A stretch of 64,000 nt of DNA from Mojavia pulchra JT2-VF2 (GTDB lineage Bacteria > Cyanobacteriota > Cyanobacteriia > Cyanobacteriales > Nostocaceae), in assembly GCA_019359325.1 (NCBI GenBank), contig JAHHHN010000027.1, forward strand, positions 1 to 64,000. Direction: 5' to 3'. Position 1 is the stretch's first letter; every line of letters begins with the position of its first letter. Under the pieces are notes generated by a model. The model made no database searches. It was not told the DNA's origin and saw only the letters and a list, made by a program, of their open reading frames with translations. Position numbers and translations under genes: made by a program. Below are positions 9,722-17,644 of the stretch, piece by piece.

Positions 9722-9755
9722 ACGCAAAGACGCTGTATTGCGTCTTTGCGTTTTT
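9722..9755 (+). terminator. Intrinsic terminator of clpB
   Basis: A perfect 12-bp stem (ACGCAAAGACGC, loop TGTATT, GCGTCTTTGCGT) runs straight into a T-tract, 22 bases after the clpB stop. Confidence 0.9.
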
Positions 9756-10161
9756 GCGTTTAGCAAGAGGGTGTTACGAATCTCTGCCTTTAAACTATCT
9801 ATCCTCAGTTTAAGTATCAATATTAATTACAGCAATTAACAGTTTAGTTGCAGCTAGTTTAGCAGGAAAATTGTTATTTGTTTACATTAATATTATTCAG
9901 ATTTTACAAGAAGTCTAATTATTGTTACAACGGATATTCTATTCAGCGAGCTAGAAAGACATTTAAATATTTAATAAAATTTTCTTTAGTTAGTTGACTA
10001 TATACTCAATGTATGAATATAAAAATCCTTTAAAATTTAGTGAAGCAAAGAATGAAGATTGCAAAAGGCTGATTATTCAACCTGGAATTATCTTGTAAGG
10101 AAATGTAGTTTTTATTAAACTAAAAAATTACAACCATAAGAGATAAAAACAGATAAATTTT
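9756..10161. other. AT-rich intergenic region upstream of the Nif11 gene
   Basis: About 400 bases, strongly AT-rich, with no gene-like frame, tRNA or clear repeat. It probably holds the promoter and leader of the Nif11 gene; I could not place a -10 or -35 box with confidence. Confidence 0.5.
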
Positions 10162-10386
10162 ATGCCATTAGAACAGGTTAATGCTTTTTACGAACTTCTC
10201 ATGTCGGAGCCAGCGATTTATGAGCAGTATTATAAGAATTGCTGTAGTCAGGGCTTTTTCGGTAGTTGCCATTGGGACAAAACTAAGATTGTCAGTTTTG
10301 CTGCTACTCTTGGTTACAGCTTTAGTGAAAGGGAACTAGATCAAATATGGTTTGAAAGCGAGTCAAGTCTTTCGGCTAGTCGTTGA
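10162..10386 (+). CDS. Stand-alone Nif11-family small protein
   Basis: This 74-residue protein matches the Nif11 family: start MPLEQVNAFYELLMS, then CCSQGFFGSCHWDKTKIV and FAATLGYSFSERELDQIW. Nif11 domains occur as leader regions of modified peptides and as small stand-alone proteins in nitrogen-fixing cyanobacteria. Here there is no double-glycine or other leader cleavage site and no cysteine- or Ser/Thr-rich core after the domain. No lanthipeptide or radical-SAM maturase is nearby. It is therefore more likely a free-standing Nif11 protein of unknown function than a peptide precursor. Three cysteines (two adjacent) are conserved-looking. Confidence 0.85.
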   Translation: MPLEQVNAFYELLMSEPAIYEQYYKNCCSQGFFGSCHWDKTKIVSFAATLGYSFSERELDQIWFESESSLSASR

Positions 10387-10493
10387 ACTTAACAATATAT
10401 CAGCTTTGATCGTAAATGCATTGAAATTGTGGTGATTTTAGACTCACCATATTAATTAAGGCTTAAAATTAGTTTTTGATATGACTTCACAAT

Positions 10494-10524
10494 AAAGACG
10501 CCTTCCCAAATAAGAAAGCGTCTT
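10494..10524 (+). terminator. Probable terminator after the Nif11 gene
   Basis: The arms AAGACGC and GCGTCTT enclose a 16-base spacer that can itself pair weakly. It lies about 110 bases after the Nif11 stop. No long T-tract follows, so the call is tentative. Confidence 0.5.
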
Positions 10525-10655
10525 ATAAGTAAATTATGTTAAAAGAATGAATCTGGCTGTTTTAAAAACTCCTTTTCTTCTAGAGTTGAGATGCGTCCTA
10601 AAATCCTAATTGTCCGATGAGGAAAACGTCCAAATCGTGGCCATATCCTTTAGCA

Positions 10656-11180
10656 TCAAGCGGCGGTTGCTACAGTGGCGCTACTTTCATTCTCCACTGG
10701 CTCACTGGCAGCTTCCAGAGTGGTAGCTGGTGTTGCCGATGCCATCTCACCCAGGTTGATTTTGACAAGCCGATGGTGATACTCTTGCGATTTGGGCAAA
10801 GTTAGGGTCAGGATACCATCACAGAACTCTGCGCTAGCCCGTTCGTGCTGTACGGGTAAAGGCAAGGGCACCACCCGATAGAACTTGCCGTAGGAAAATT
10901 CACAACGGTAGTAGCCTGGATCTTTAGCGCCATTTGGGTAGTGACGCTCACCTGCAATCGAGACAGCTTCGCGGCTTACGTGGATATCGATTTCGTTGCG
11001 ATCAATACCAGGAAGTAGGACACGTAAAAGCAAGTTTTCTGGGGTATCTTGTAACTCAATTGCTGGTGCCCAGGTTGGGGAGCGATCGCTACTTAAGTCT
11101 TTGAACTCACCAAACACTTGGTCAATTTGGCGACGAAGGATTTCCATTGCTTCAATTGGTTGCCAACGCTGGATCATCAT
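10656..11180 (-). CDS. Small heat-shock protein, Hsp20/alpha-crystallin family
   Basis: This 174-residue Hsp20 chaperone binds unfolding proteins without ATP. The alpha-crystallin domain runs from about residue 40 (WAPAIELQDTPENLLLRVLL) to about 140, including AEFCDGILTLTLPKS. It is followed by an unusually long Ala/Ser/Glu-rich tail (about 30 residues) instead of a clear C-terminal IXI motif. The ATG at 11180 (MMIQRWQPIEAMEILRRQID) is chosen because GAGGTG lies 8 bases upstream; a frame extension to 11252 is unconserved. The leader carries a hairpin that can cover the ribosome-binding site, and a CIRCE-like element lies about 280 bp upstream. Both fit heat control. Confidence 0.95.
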   Translation of the reverse strand: MMIQRWQPIEAMEILRRQIDQVFGEFKDLSSDRSPTWAPAIELQDTPENLLLRVLLPGIDRNEIDIHVSREAVSIAGERHYPNGAKDPGYYRCEFSYGKFYRVVPLPLPVQHERASAEFCDGILTLTLPKSQEYHHRLVKINLGEMASATPATTLEAASEPVENESSATVATAA

Positions 11181-11187
11181 AGATTTA

Positions 11188-11230
11188 TCACCTCTACAAC
11201 AATCTTGAGTTTCAAGTGAATTAGTAGGTT
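11188..11230 (-). promoter_or_regulatory. Possible RNA thermometer over the hsp20 ribosome-binding site
   Basis: On the hsp20 transcript, ACCUAC (complement of 11224-11229) can pair with GUAGAGGU, which contains the Shine-Dalgarno sequence (complement of 11190-11197), with a 2-nt bulge. A nested CUUGA-AAC-UCAAG hairpin sits in the loop. Melting would expose the site. RNA thermometers are known for cyanobacterial hsp17/hspA leaders; this one is a prediction by eye. Confidence 0.4.
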
Positions 11231-11458
11231 TAGTTGGTTTGAAATTTGACAATTCAACAATTGCGACAGGATGAGTTGAATACTAAAAAGTGGGATTGAA
11301 AGGCAAATTAAGTTGCCACTTTCCGACATCTATGTTGTGGGAATTGATGCACTTACCCTTTGGAGGAGAAAACCCCACCTTTTCAAGTTGTCTGGTGGAG
11401 AAATTCCTGGGACAAGCATCGGAGCCTGTCATCTCACCTGCATTGAGACATAAATAGG

Positions 11459-11485
11459 TTAGCACTCTCTATATCTAAGCGCTAA
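11459..11485 (-). promoter_or_regulatory. CIRCE-like element (HrcA operator)
   Basis: TTAGCACTC, exactly nine bases, then AAGCGCTAA. This matches the consensus TTAGCACTC-N9-GAGTGCTAA in the whole left arm and seven of nine bases of the right arm. It lies between the divergent hsp20 and glycosyltransferase genes, about 280 bp upstream of the hsp20 start, so it would imply a long leader. HrcA binding is inferred. Confidence 0.65.
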
Positions 11486-11715
11486 TTTAGCGAAGAAATC
11501 TGGGGAAAGGCAACCCACCTTCTTATATAGTTTGCCGAACAGGAATTTTTCGGTTCTCCGTACTGCTGGGGAATTTTCAAAACTATAAAGTTTTTTTTAA
11601 ATTTAACTGTAAGGTTTCATCAAATGGTCTTATGAGAGCTTCTAAGCGGTGAAGAGTAACTAAAGAGCGTTCATTTATTTAGCTTTTACCATATTTGCAA
11701 CAGGAGGAATGTGCA

Positions 11716-12786
11716 ATGCGGATTGCTCAAATAGCGCCGTTGTGGGAGCGAGTCCCACCCCCAGCTTATGGAGGAATTGAACTAGTTGTCGGACTCCTCA
11801 CAGATGAGCTGGTTAAGCGTGGACATGAAGTCACTCTGTTTGCTAGTGGGGATTCGATTACCCTGTCCAAACTACAATCCGTTCATCCCAAGGCTTTGCG
11901 TCTAGATACCACCGTCAAGGAATACGACATCTATGCAATGCTGCAACTGAGTCAAGTTTACGAGCGAGCCTCGGAGTTTGACATCGTTCACTCCCACATG
12001 GGTCATGCAGCTTTGCCTTACGCCAATCTGGTGCAAACGCCCACCGTCCACACGCTTCATGGCGTTTTTACCCCCGATAATGAGAAGTTATTTATGCACG
12101 CCCGGCGTCAGTCCTTCGTAAGTATCTCTGACGCCCAGCGGGAACCCAGATTAAACTTGAACTGCGTTGCTACAGTTTACAACGGGATTGACACGAGCAA
12201 CTATGAATTCTCCTCTCAACCACAAGACCCCCGTTACTTGGCATTTCTGGGACGACTGTCTCCTGAAAAAGGGCCGCACTTAGCGATCGAAATTGCCAAG
12301 CGTTCTGGATGGCGCTTGAAAATGGCAGGTAAGGTGGATATCGTCGATCGCGACTATTTTGAGCAAGAAATCAAACCTCACATTGATGGTAAACAAATTG
12401 AATATTTAGGAGAGGCGAACCACGCTCAAAAATGTGAATTGATGGGAGGAGCAGTAGCAACCCTGTTCCCGATTACCTGGCGCGAACCGTTTGGATTGGT
12501 AATGATTGAGTCAATGGCAACGGGAACGCCAGTGATTGCAATGGAACTTGGTTCGACACCAGAGGTAATTGCCCACGGACATACAGGCTTTTTGTGTCGC
12601 ACTGTTGACGAATGTATAGCAGCGATCGATAAAGTGCCTCAGTTGAATCGCCTTGCTTGTCGAGAGCATGTGGTGAAAAACTTCAGCGTGCAACGCATGG
12701 TTGATGGTTACGAAGCAGTTTATCAACAAATCCTAGCAGAGCGTTTTGCACAAAATGGACATGTTCGGAATTTGATTCAAGTGTAA
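11716..12786 (+). CDS. GT4-family glycosyltransferase
   Basis: This 356-residue retaining glycosyltransferase has the GT-B fold. The N-terminal acceptor domain starts MRIAQIAPLWERVPPPAYGG, with the glycine-rich loop YGGIELVV. The C-terminal donor domain has LAFLGRLSPEKGPHLAIE and the EX7E motif EPFGLVMIE, typical of GT4 enzymes using UDP- or ADP-sugars. The ATG at 11716 is preceded by a perfect AGGAGG (11702-11707). It is not part of the exopolysaccharide locus further on. Its neighbours are stress genes, so a stress-induced glycan or glucoside product is possible, but the substrate cannot be deduced. Confidence 0.9.
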   Translation: MRIAQIAPLWERVPPPAYGGIELVVGLLTDELVKRGHEVTLFASGDSITLSKLQSVHPKALRLDTTVKEYDIYAMLQLSQVYERASEFDIVHSHMGHAALPYANLVQTPTVHTLHGVFTPDNEKLFMHARRQSFVSISDAQREPRLNLNCVATVYNGIDTSNYEFSSQPQDPRYLAFLGRLSPEKGPHLAIEIAKRSGWRLKMAGKVDIVDRDYFEQEIKPHIDGKQIEYLGEANHAQKCELMGGAVATLFPITWREPFGLVMIESMATGTPVIAMELGSTPEVIAHGHTGFLCRTVDECIAAIDKVPQLNRLACREHVVKNFSVQRMVDGYEAVYQQILAERFAQNGHVRNLIQV

Positions 12787-12961
12787 TTGCGAGGTGGAGC
12801 CAGATGGTATCCACCTTTTTAATCGTTTCAATAGGGAATTAATTGTGGAACCTACCTGCATATGGATTGTTATACCGTGTCACTTTAAGATTGATACAAA
12901 TAGGCAGCAGGGGGAGCCAGTGCGTTGGTGAGGCAGCGACGGGTACGCAGGGGGTTTCCAC

Positions 12962-13002
12962 GCCACTTGCTACAACGCGGGAAACCCGCGCAACGCAGTG
13001 GC
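12962..13002. repeat. 41-bp dispersed palindromic repeat, copy A
   Basis: An outer stem (GCCACTTGC with GCAGTGGC) surrounds an inner perfect hairpin CGCGGG-AAA-CCCGCG. A second copy of identical length lies at 56392-56432, with paired changes that keep the stems. The surrounding 12787-13139 gap holds GC-rich degenerate repeats such as GCAGGGGGAGC and no credible gene. Confidence 0.75.
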
Positions 13003-13139
13003 TGCCCATGAGCGACTGCCGAAAGGGTTAAGCGACTTGTAGCGACTGGCGTGGCAGGGAGCAGTGGGCAGGGGGAAAGAATTAAAGAGCAATCATTTGT
13101 ATCAGGCATTTCGTGAAATGGTATTAGCTGGAGGTAAAG

Positions 13140-13580
13140 TTATTCAGACCGATCCAGGTACAGTTCCTGAATCAGTTGCATATCCCAATAGGATGCTTCA
13201 ACCTTGTGACCATCTGGATCGCGGACAAAGCAACCATAGTAGGGTTCGCCATAATCCGGTCTAGGGCCAGGGGCACCATCGTCCACGCCTCCAGCCGCTA
13301 ACGCTGCTTGATAAAACGCATGAACTGATTCTTTGGTTGGAGCAACAAAGCCAATATGGGTACCATTCCCGACTGTTGCGGGTTGACCATCAATTGGTGT
13401 TTGTACCCAAAATTCTGGATACTGCTTTCCATAGGCAACGGCACATGGATGCTCCATAATCCGCTTGCAGCCTAGCATTGGCAGAACTTTGTCGTAGAAC
13501 GCGATCGCCCGTTCAAAGTCATTCGTGCCGATCGAGACATGCGAGAGAATACTGGGATTATCCATACCTAAATTCTCCAT
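13140..13580 (-). CDS. VOC-family (glyoxalase/dioxygenase-fold) protein
   Basis: This 146-residue protein has the paired beta-alpha-beta-beta-beta modules of the vicinal-oxygen-chelate family. It starts SHVSIGTNDFERAIAFYDKVLPMLGCK and ends YYGCFVRDPDGHKVEASYW. His near residue 14 and Glu near 131 are the expected metal ligands. Family members include glyoxalase I, fosfomycin- and bleomycin-resistance proteins and ring-cleaving dioxygenases. Nothing here selects one. Start may be residue 1 or Met6. It is a single gene, convergent with nothing recognisable. Confidence 0.88.
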   Translation of the reverse strand: MENLGMDNPSILSHVSIGTNDFERAIAFYDKVLPMLGCKRIMEHPCAVAYGKQYPEFWVQTPIDGQPATVGNGTHIGFVAPTKESVHAFYQAALAAGGVDDGAPGPRPDYGEPYYGCFVRDPDGHKVEASYWDMQLIQELYLDRSE

Positions 13581-13714
13581 TCGCTTCGCTGACTTTTTAG
13601 CTAAAAGTTTAGCAATTCAACTGCATCATAGCAGTATAAATGTACTAAATTAACTGAATTTTTGTGACAACGATTCACTAGCAACAACTCGATTTATCAT
13701 CAATACCCTCATTG

Positions 13715-13837
13715 CCAATACGGTTCGGATAAGCTGTTCTTGATCTGGGAAAGAAAGATTGTTAAATTCAACTTCTTCACTTCCCCAGCCTACCCAGCTT
13801 GCCTTAACAGATAACTTTGTTAACCGAACCGTATTGG
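13715..13837. repeat. 123-bp element bounded by a perfect 14-bp inverted repeat (MITE-like)
   Basis: CCAATACGGTTCGG at 13715-13728 is repeated exactly in inverse orientation at 13824-13837. The enclosed sequence has no credible gene; a 67-residue frame crossing it is probably fortuitous. No flanking target duplication is clear. The form is that of a miniature non-autonomous transposable element; its parent IS is not in this window. The rest of the 13581-13944 gap shows nothing else. Confidence 0.55.
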
Positions 13838-13944
13838 GTCTATGGCTATCCACCCGTTGAGACTTGGCACTGGCGATCGCTTTAGTTTACTGGGGTTGCA
13901 GGCGGCAACCTGACGCGATCTTCGTGCTATTGAGCTAATAGCTT

Positions 13945-14709
13945 TTATAATTTTTTGCCAGTGAGATGTTTCCAAGCCGAATCAAAGGCTTTCTTGAGGC
14001 GCTCGCCTGCTCGGTTGAGATTCTGCTGAAAGCTTTCCCACTCCAAAAGCAGAAACTCTGTGGCTTGTTGTAAGGCGTTTTTGTCGTGCTGTCCAGAAGC
14101 TTCGAGTTCGTCACGCACTTGTTTAATCTTCACTCGCACGGCTTCTGGCTTATCGTGGGGTGAAACCAAAGATTTAAGGCGATCGCCCATCCGGTTCACT
14201 AAATTCTTTACCTGCTGGGACTTCTCGCTCAGAAAGCCTTTGAGTCCCTCTGATTCACTCTTGAGGCGTTTGTTTGCCCCTTCTTTGATGACAATAGCTT
14301 CCGCTTCGATTGTTTCCACATCTTCAGGGAATAATACCGCTCGTCCGCCAAAGGGCGCAGCAATATCACCTGCCAAAATATAAGCAGCAATCTCTCCAGT
14401 TTCCCAATCAAAGATAAAATCATCGACCCAACCGAAGGCATCTGTCATGGAAGAACGAACACCCAGGCGGTGCAAGCGACGAAGATTTGTCAGTAGCGGC
14501 TCTTCGAGCATAGCACTATAGGTCAGGATAGCATCCGGCCCCACGACAGATACCTGTTCTACCGGCGTGTATCCCTGGGTTCCAGCAAAGTAACTCACCC
14601 GTCCTGCGTCATCAATCCAAACTTCTTCAACGGTATTGAAATTGGTGGCAGTAGAACTATCCATTGCTCTCAAGCCTACCACTTGACTGCGACGAACTAC
14701 ACTAATCAT
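13945..14709 (-). CDS. PRC-barrel domain protein
   Basis: This 254-residue cytoplasmic protein has two PRC-barrel-like modules. One is near residues 5-70 (RRSQVVGLRAMDSSTATNF, VEEVWIDDAGRVSYF). The other is near 80-150 (LHRLGVRSSM, FGWVDDFIFDWETGEIAAYI). A charged, probably helical tail follows (about 160-254). PRC barrels occur in RimM and photosynthetic reaction-centre H subunits and mediate protein contacts. The role here is unknown; the stress-gene setting suggests a stress function. The start is supported by GAGGAGG seven bases before the ATG. Confidence 0.85.
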   Translation of the reverse strand: MISVVRRSQVVGLRAMDSSTATNFNTVEEVWIDDAGRVSYFAGTQGYTPVEQVSVVGPDAILTYSAMLEEPLLTNLRRLHRLGVRSSMTDAFGWVDDFIFDWETGEIAAYILAGDIAAPFGGRAVLFPEDVETIEAEAIVIKEGANKRLKSESEGLKGFLSEKSQQVKNLVNRMGDRLKSLVSPHDKPEAVRVKIKQVRDELEASGQHDKNALQQATEFLLLEWESFQQNLNRAGERLKKAFDSAWKHLTGKKL

Positions 14710-14853
14710 AGTTTTCCTCCTCTAAAGTTTTAGGCAAATGAAATTAGATTTACTCAGTCCAAAAGCAAAGCCAATAAACTACACAGAGCAACGAACACGA
14801 ATAGAGTAACGGGAAAAGCGATCGCTACTGAAAAATCAAAAATGAATCAAGTT

Positions 14854-15375
14854 TTAAAAGGAGTAACGCTCTCCCGTCAAGGCTTGATATTCAGATGATT
14901 CAGCATTGCCGTTAACTGGGTCAGGATTAGTCAGATTCACACTACTGAAATTTCGGAACATCCAAACTCGCACTAACAAAAGTCCAGCCAGAACAACCAA
15001 AAAAGCACAAACTCCTAGAAGGCGGCCAATTGGAATATTTAACACTCCCTGTAAGATGACTTCGCGCAGTGCAGAAACCAAGGAGACTTCCACTGCTGCT
15101 CCCACGGAAATGCGCTGCTCTTGTAGATAGATAATCAAGAGTCGGAATAGCTCGACCAATATCAGAATGAATAAGATATCAGAGGTGATGAGCTGAAAAT
15201 TTAGAGGCTTGAGTAGGGAGATATACATTTCTCCTAATCGAATTAACATCACGCAAAATAAGCCAACGCACAGGGAAACGATAATGAAGTTCTGGAATAA
15301 CTCCAGATTGCGGACAATGGTGTCTCGCATAAACCAGGATTTCCTTAGCGTTTTCAAAAAAGATTCAGCTCTCAT
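14854..15375 (-). CDS. PsiE-like membrane protein
   Basis: This protein (173 residues from the ATG at 15375; a GTG at 15444 gives 196) has four predicted membrane helices. They include FQNFIIVSLCVGLFCVMLI, SDILFILILVELFRLLIIYL and LLGVCAFLVVLAGLLLVRVW. The arrangement and the LVELFRLLIIYL and ALREVILQ segments match the phosphate-starvation-inducible PsiE family, whose function is unknown. GAAGG precedes the GTG, so the longer form is possible. It lies 145 bp upstream of the PRC-barrel gene start on the same strand and could be co-transcribed. Confidence 0.75.
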   Translation of the reverse strand: MRAESFLKTLRKSWFMRDTIVRNLELFQNFIIVSLCVGLFCVMLIRLGEMYISLLKPLNFQLITSDILFILILVELFRLLIIYLQEQRISVGAAVEVSLVSALREVILQGVLNIPIGRLLGVCAFLVVLAGLLLVRVWMFRNFSSVNLTNPDPVNGNAESSEYQALTGERYSF

Positions 15376-15504
15376 AGCTATAGAACGGCGCTTAATAAGA
15401 GAAAACCTAATTATTTTCCAATTCGATAATTTTTGGAGTAGCACTTGCCTTCACTGCAAACGCAGAGGGAGTATTACCTAAAACTTTGTCGTTGGTAAGG
15501 GATT

Positions 15505-15713
15505 TCATACGATGACAACTTCTGCGGAGACTTGCACCTCAATATCCTTAACTTCCAACCCTGGAACTTCCAGTTTCAGATGAATAGCATCGGGTGTTTC
15601 TTGCATCTCAGCAGTTGGGGTAAAGGTTTTACTCAACCTATCTCCATCCATCGTCATCAAGTTGTCAAACACGCGGTTCATTTTTGGAAAGGTTGCCAAC
15701 GAACTAAAGCCAT
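15505..15713 (-). pseudogene. Broken hsp20 gene (frameshift and truncation)
   Basis: A strong AAGGAGGT at 15721-15728 precedes an ATG at 15713 reading MALVRWQPFQK, the canonical cyanobacterial Hsp20 start, which then hits a stop. The Hsp20 sequence continues in another frame from about 15681 as MNRVFDNLMTMDGDRLSK and TPTAEMQETPDAIHLKLEVP. It ends VSAEVVIV-stop in the middle of the alpha-crystallin domain. The gene has thus lost part of its N-terminal helix region, its frame, and most of the chaperone domain. The ribosome-binding site is still perfect, suggesting recent decay. An intact paralogue lies at 10656. Confidence 0.8.
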
Positions 15714-15923
15714 AATCGTTACCTCCTTGTTCTGTCAATTTATAGTCATGACACTAAGAGGTTTGAGAGGTTAACTTTGCACACCTCTTCTAATATTTTT
15801 CTTCTAATATTTTATTTACGATCGCTGGCAGTCAGGCTAGGTTCGGTTTTGCACCTCCGAAAAGTTGGGATTCCCCATCAACGAGAAGATGTTTTGTATC
15901 GAGGCTTTTACTTTCGCGCGTAA

Positions 15924-16200
15924 TCACGTTAGCCAACGGGGATGAAATCCAATTAAGGGCAACTGTTCTGGCTTGAGTTGTGCACTTGCTTGGGCATCGG
16001 CGAAGGGCAACAAGGGCATTAACCACAAGCTACTGGTTGCGCGCTTGCCCATCATCGGTTGCCAAAACTTGAGCGTTTGGCGATGCGGCAGGAGTTGTTT
16101 GTGGTACAACTTGGTCTAATAACAATTCCAAACCATCAGGAGATAAACTCATTTGCACATTCCGTTGGTCGGTGGTAAAACCAGCAAAGAATTTAAGGGA
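15924..16200 (-). pseudogene. Decayed gene of unknown family
   Basis: Without a start codon, one frame reads SLKFFAGFTTDQRNVQMSLS, then ELLLDQVVPQTT, ending at a stop near 16033. Another frame continues protein-like as LWLMPLLPFADAQASAQLKP to a stop at 15924. I read this as the frameshifted 3' part of one gene. I do not recognise the family. The bases from 15714 to 15923 and 16201 to 16274 show nothing. Confidence 0.4.
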
Positions 16201-16274
16201 GCGAAAGGGGGAATTCTTTCAAGGGTAGGTATTTAAGAAAGAGGCAAATAAGCAGGTAAAATGCAGAACTGATA

Positions 16275-16466
16275 TTAGACCGCAAAAATATGCAAGGCAT
16301 TTAGCACAACGCAATTTTCAAAATATTCTCCCTCAACGCTTACGCTGATTTCCAACTCCCAATCAAAATCAGGTTGTTTGCTAAACCAAAAAGGCTTTGG
16401 TTTGCTATAACCTGGTTCATCAGGTTCAGCAAACCAGAACCTCAAAGTAGCTTTTGCCTGTGACAT
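16275..16466 (-). pseudogene. Truncated DUF924-family gene
   Basis: The first 35 residues (ATLRFWFAEPDEPGYSKPK, FWFSKQPDFD) match the start of DUF924 proteins, which are normally about 180-200 residues long. After FDWELE the sequence diverges and stops at residue 63. The gene is therefore a 5' fragment. It lies 5 bp downstream of the SRPBCC gene on the same strand. The region 15505-16466 contains three decayed genes in a row. Confidence 0.6.
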
Positions 16467-16471
16467 TGCTT

Positions 16472-17029
16472 TTATTGGCCTTTACAAAGCACTTGCCGCA
16501 TTTTACGCATATTGGCAGGCAGCTCAAAATTCATTGCTTGTTGAATAAAAATAGAGGGAATAAGGATATTAGGGGTAGCTTGCACTTTATAAGCAAGTAT
16601 GGTGCCATTGTCACAATCTTTTAGCTCCAAATTGGCGCTAAAGTCTTCAAAAGACCCTTTTTCCATGCGAAATTGAATTTGCTGACCAAGAACTTCCACA
16701 ACATTGAGATAAATTTCGACTTGAGCCGTGAAAAACAAAAATGCTTTTTGTGCTGCTTGATATAGCCGTTTGGCCTCGCCTCTAGACAAAACCTCACTTT
16801 TGGTGATGTCAGGAAAATAGTGTACCCAACGCGGATAATCAGTTAGTTGCTGCCATACATGCGATCGCACCAGTGGCACATACATCCATGCAGTAACAGC
16901 ACCGCCCCACGCTGTATGCGGTTCTGATTGTACAAAAATTTCACCCTGCATTAGCAACTTTTGTTTTTCTTGACTCCAAGCCATATCCGAACCTGCAATA
17001 ATTGAGTCTGAGATACGAGATGCAGACAT
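16472..17029 (-). CDS. SRPBCC (START/polyketide-cyclase-like) protein
   Basis: This 185-residue protein has the pattern of the SRPBCC ligand-binding fold. It shows VTAWMYVPLVRSHVWQQLTD and YPRWVHYFPDITKSEVL at the N-terminal strand-helix, and a C-terminal long helix ending in NFELPANMRKMRQ. Such proteins bind lipids or aromatic compounds. This one resembles the cyclase/dehydrase group common in cyanobacteria. It has no signal peptide and lies alone apart from the DUF924 fragment. Ligand unknown. Confidence 0.8.
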   Translation of the reverse strand: MSASRISDSIIAGSDMAWSQEKQKLLMQGEIFVQSEPHTAWGGAVTAWMYVPLVRSHVWQQLTDYPRWVHYFPDITKSEVLSRGEAKRLYQAAQKAFLFFTAQVEIYLNVVEVLGQQIQFRMEKGSFEDFSANLELKDCDNGTILAYKVQATPNILIPSIFIQQAMNFELPANMRKMRQVLCKGQ

Positions 17030-17348
17030 ATTTAATTTAATTACTCCTCAACTCACCACTTGACGGGTTTAAACTGCAAACCACTTAACTGGATCGAGAC
17101 GAACCGATTAGATTCTAGTTCCAATTAACTATATGAATTTTCCGCAAACAGTCATTTCCAGTAAATATTTAGTAAAAAACTTTAAAAATATGTATTGATG
17201 ATTACAATTATTAAAATAAAATACTTAGCTGCTTTTAGACGAGCAAGACTTTATGAATGAAAAACTGCGTTTCTAACAGATAGAATGGCACAAACATCAT
17301 CAATATGCAACTTGCATTCAGTGAAGATCCAGACAAGAGGAAAAATAA
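17030..17348. other. Intergenic region with no recognised content
   Basis: About 320 AT-rich bases between divergent genes. It should contain both promoters. I see no repeat, tRNA or conserved element. Confidence 0.5.
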
Positions 17349-17543
17349 GTGAGGCAATCTTCTTTAAATCGCAGATTAACCCAGATTTTTGGTATCCTGC
17401 TGGGAATTGGAATAGCCGTGTGGATACTGAGAGGCTTTGGCATTCTCACTTTTATTCCTGGCGGCATTATTTGGCTATTATTGCTAGGAGCGATCGCGAT
17501 CGGAATTCTCAGTTACGCGCAAAAGACCTGGTGGCGTTTTTAA
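17349..17543 (+). CDS. Small membrane protein, two transmembrane helices
   Basis: This 64-residue protein starts at a GTG with AGAGG about eight bases upstream. Two hydrophobic segments, IFGILLGIGIAVWILRGFGIL and FIPGGIIWLLLLGAIAIGIL, are separated by a short turn, and the ends are basic (MRQSSLNRRL; YAQKTWWRF). It resembles small conserved cyanobacterial inner-membrane proteins, but I cannot name it. A longer frame from 17285 in another phase is a shadow. Confidence 0.7.
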   Translation: MRQSSLNRRLTQIFGILLGIGIAVWILRGFGILTFIPGGIIWLLLLGAIAIGILSYAQKTWWRF

Positions 17544-17644
17544 TCTGGTAGGCGTAGTTATTCGTTATCGTCGATCCATGCTCACGTGCTGCCAGTAATA
17601 TTTATATAGTGAAGCAAAATCAGCAGTTCACTAGGGAAAGGAAA

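Noticed and set aside
11283-11465. 60-codon minus-strand frame upstream of hsp20
   Set aside because: It overlaps the CIRCE-like element and the presumed hsp20 leader and shows no conserved protein features.
13650-13853. 67-codon frame crossing the inverted-repeat element
   Set aside because: It spans both repeat arms; its sequence follows the element rather than a protein family.
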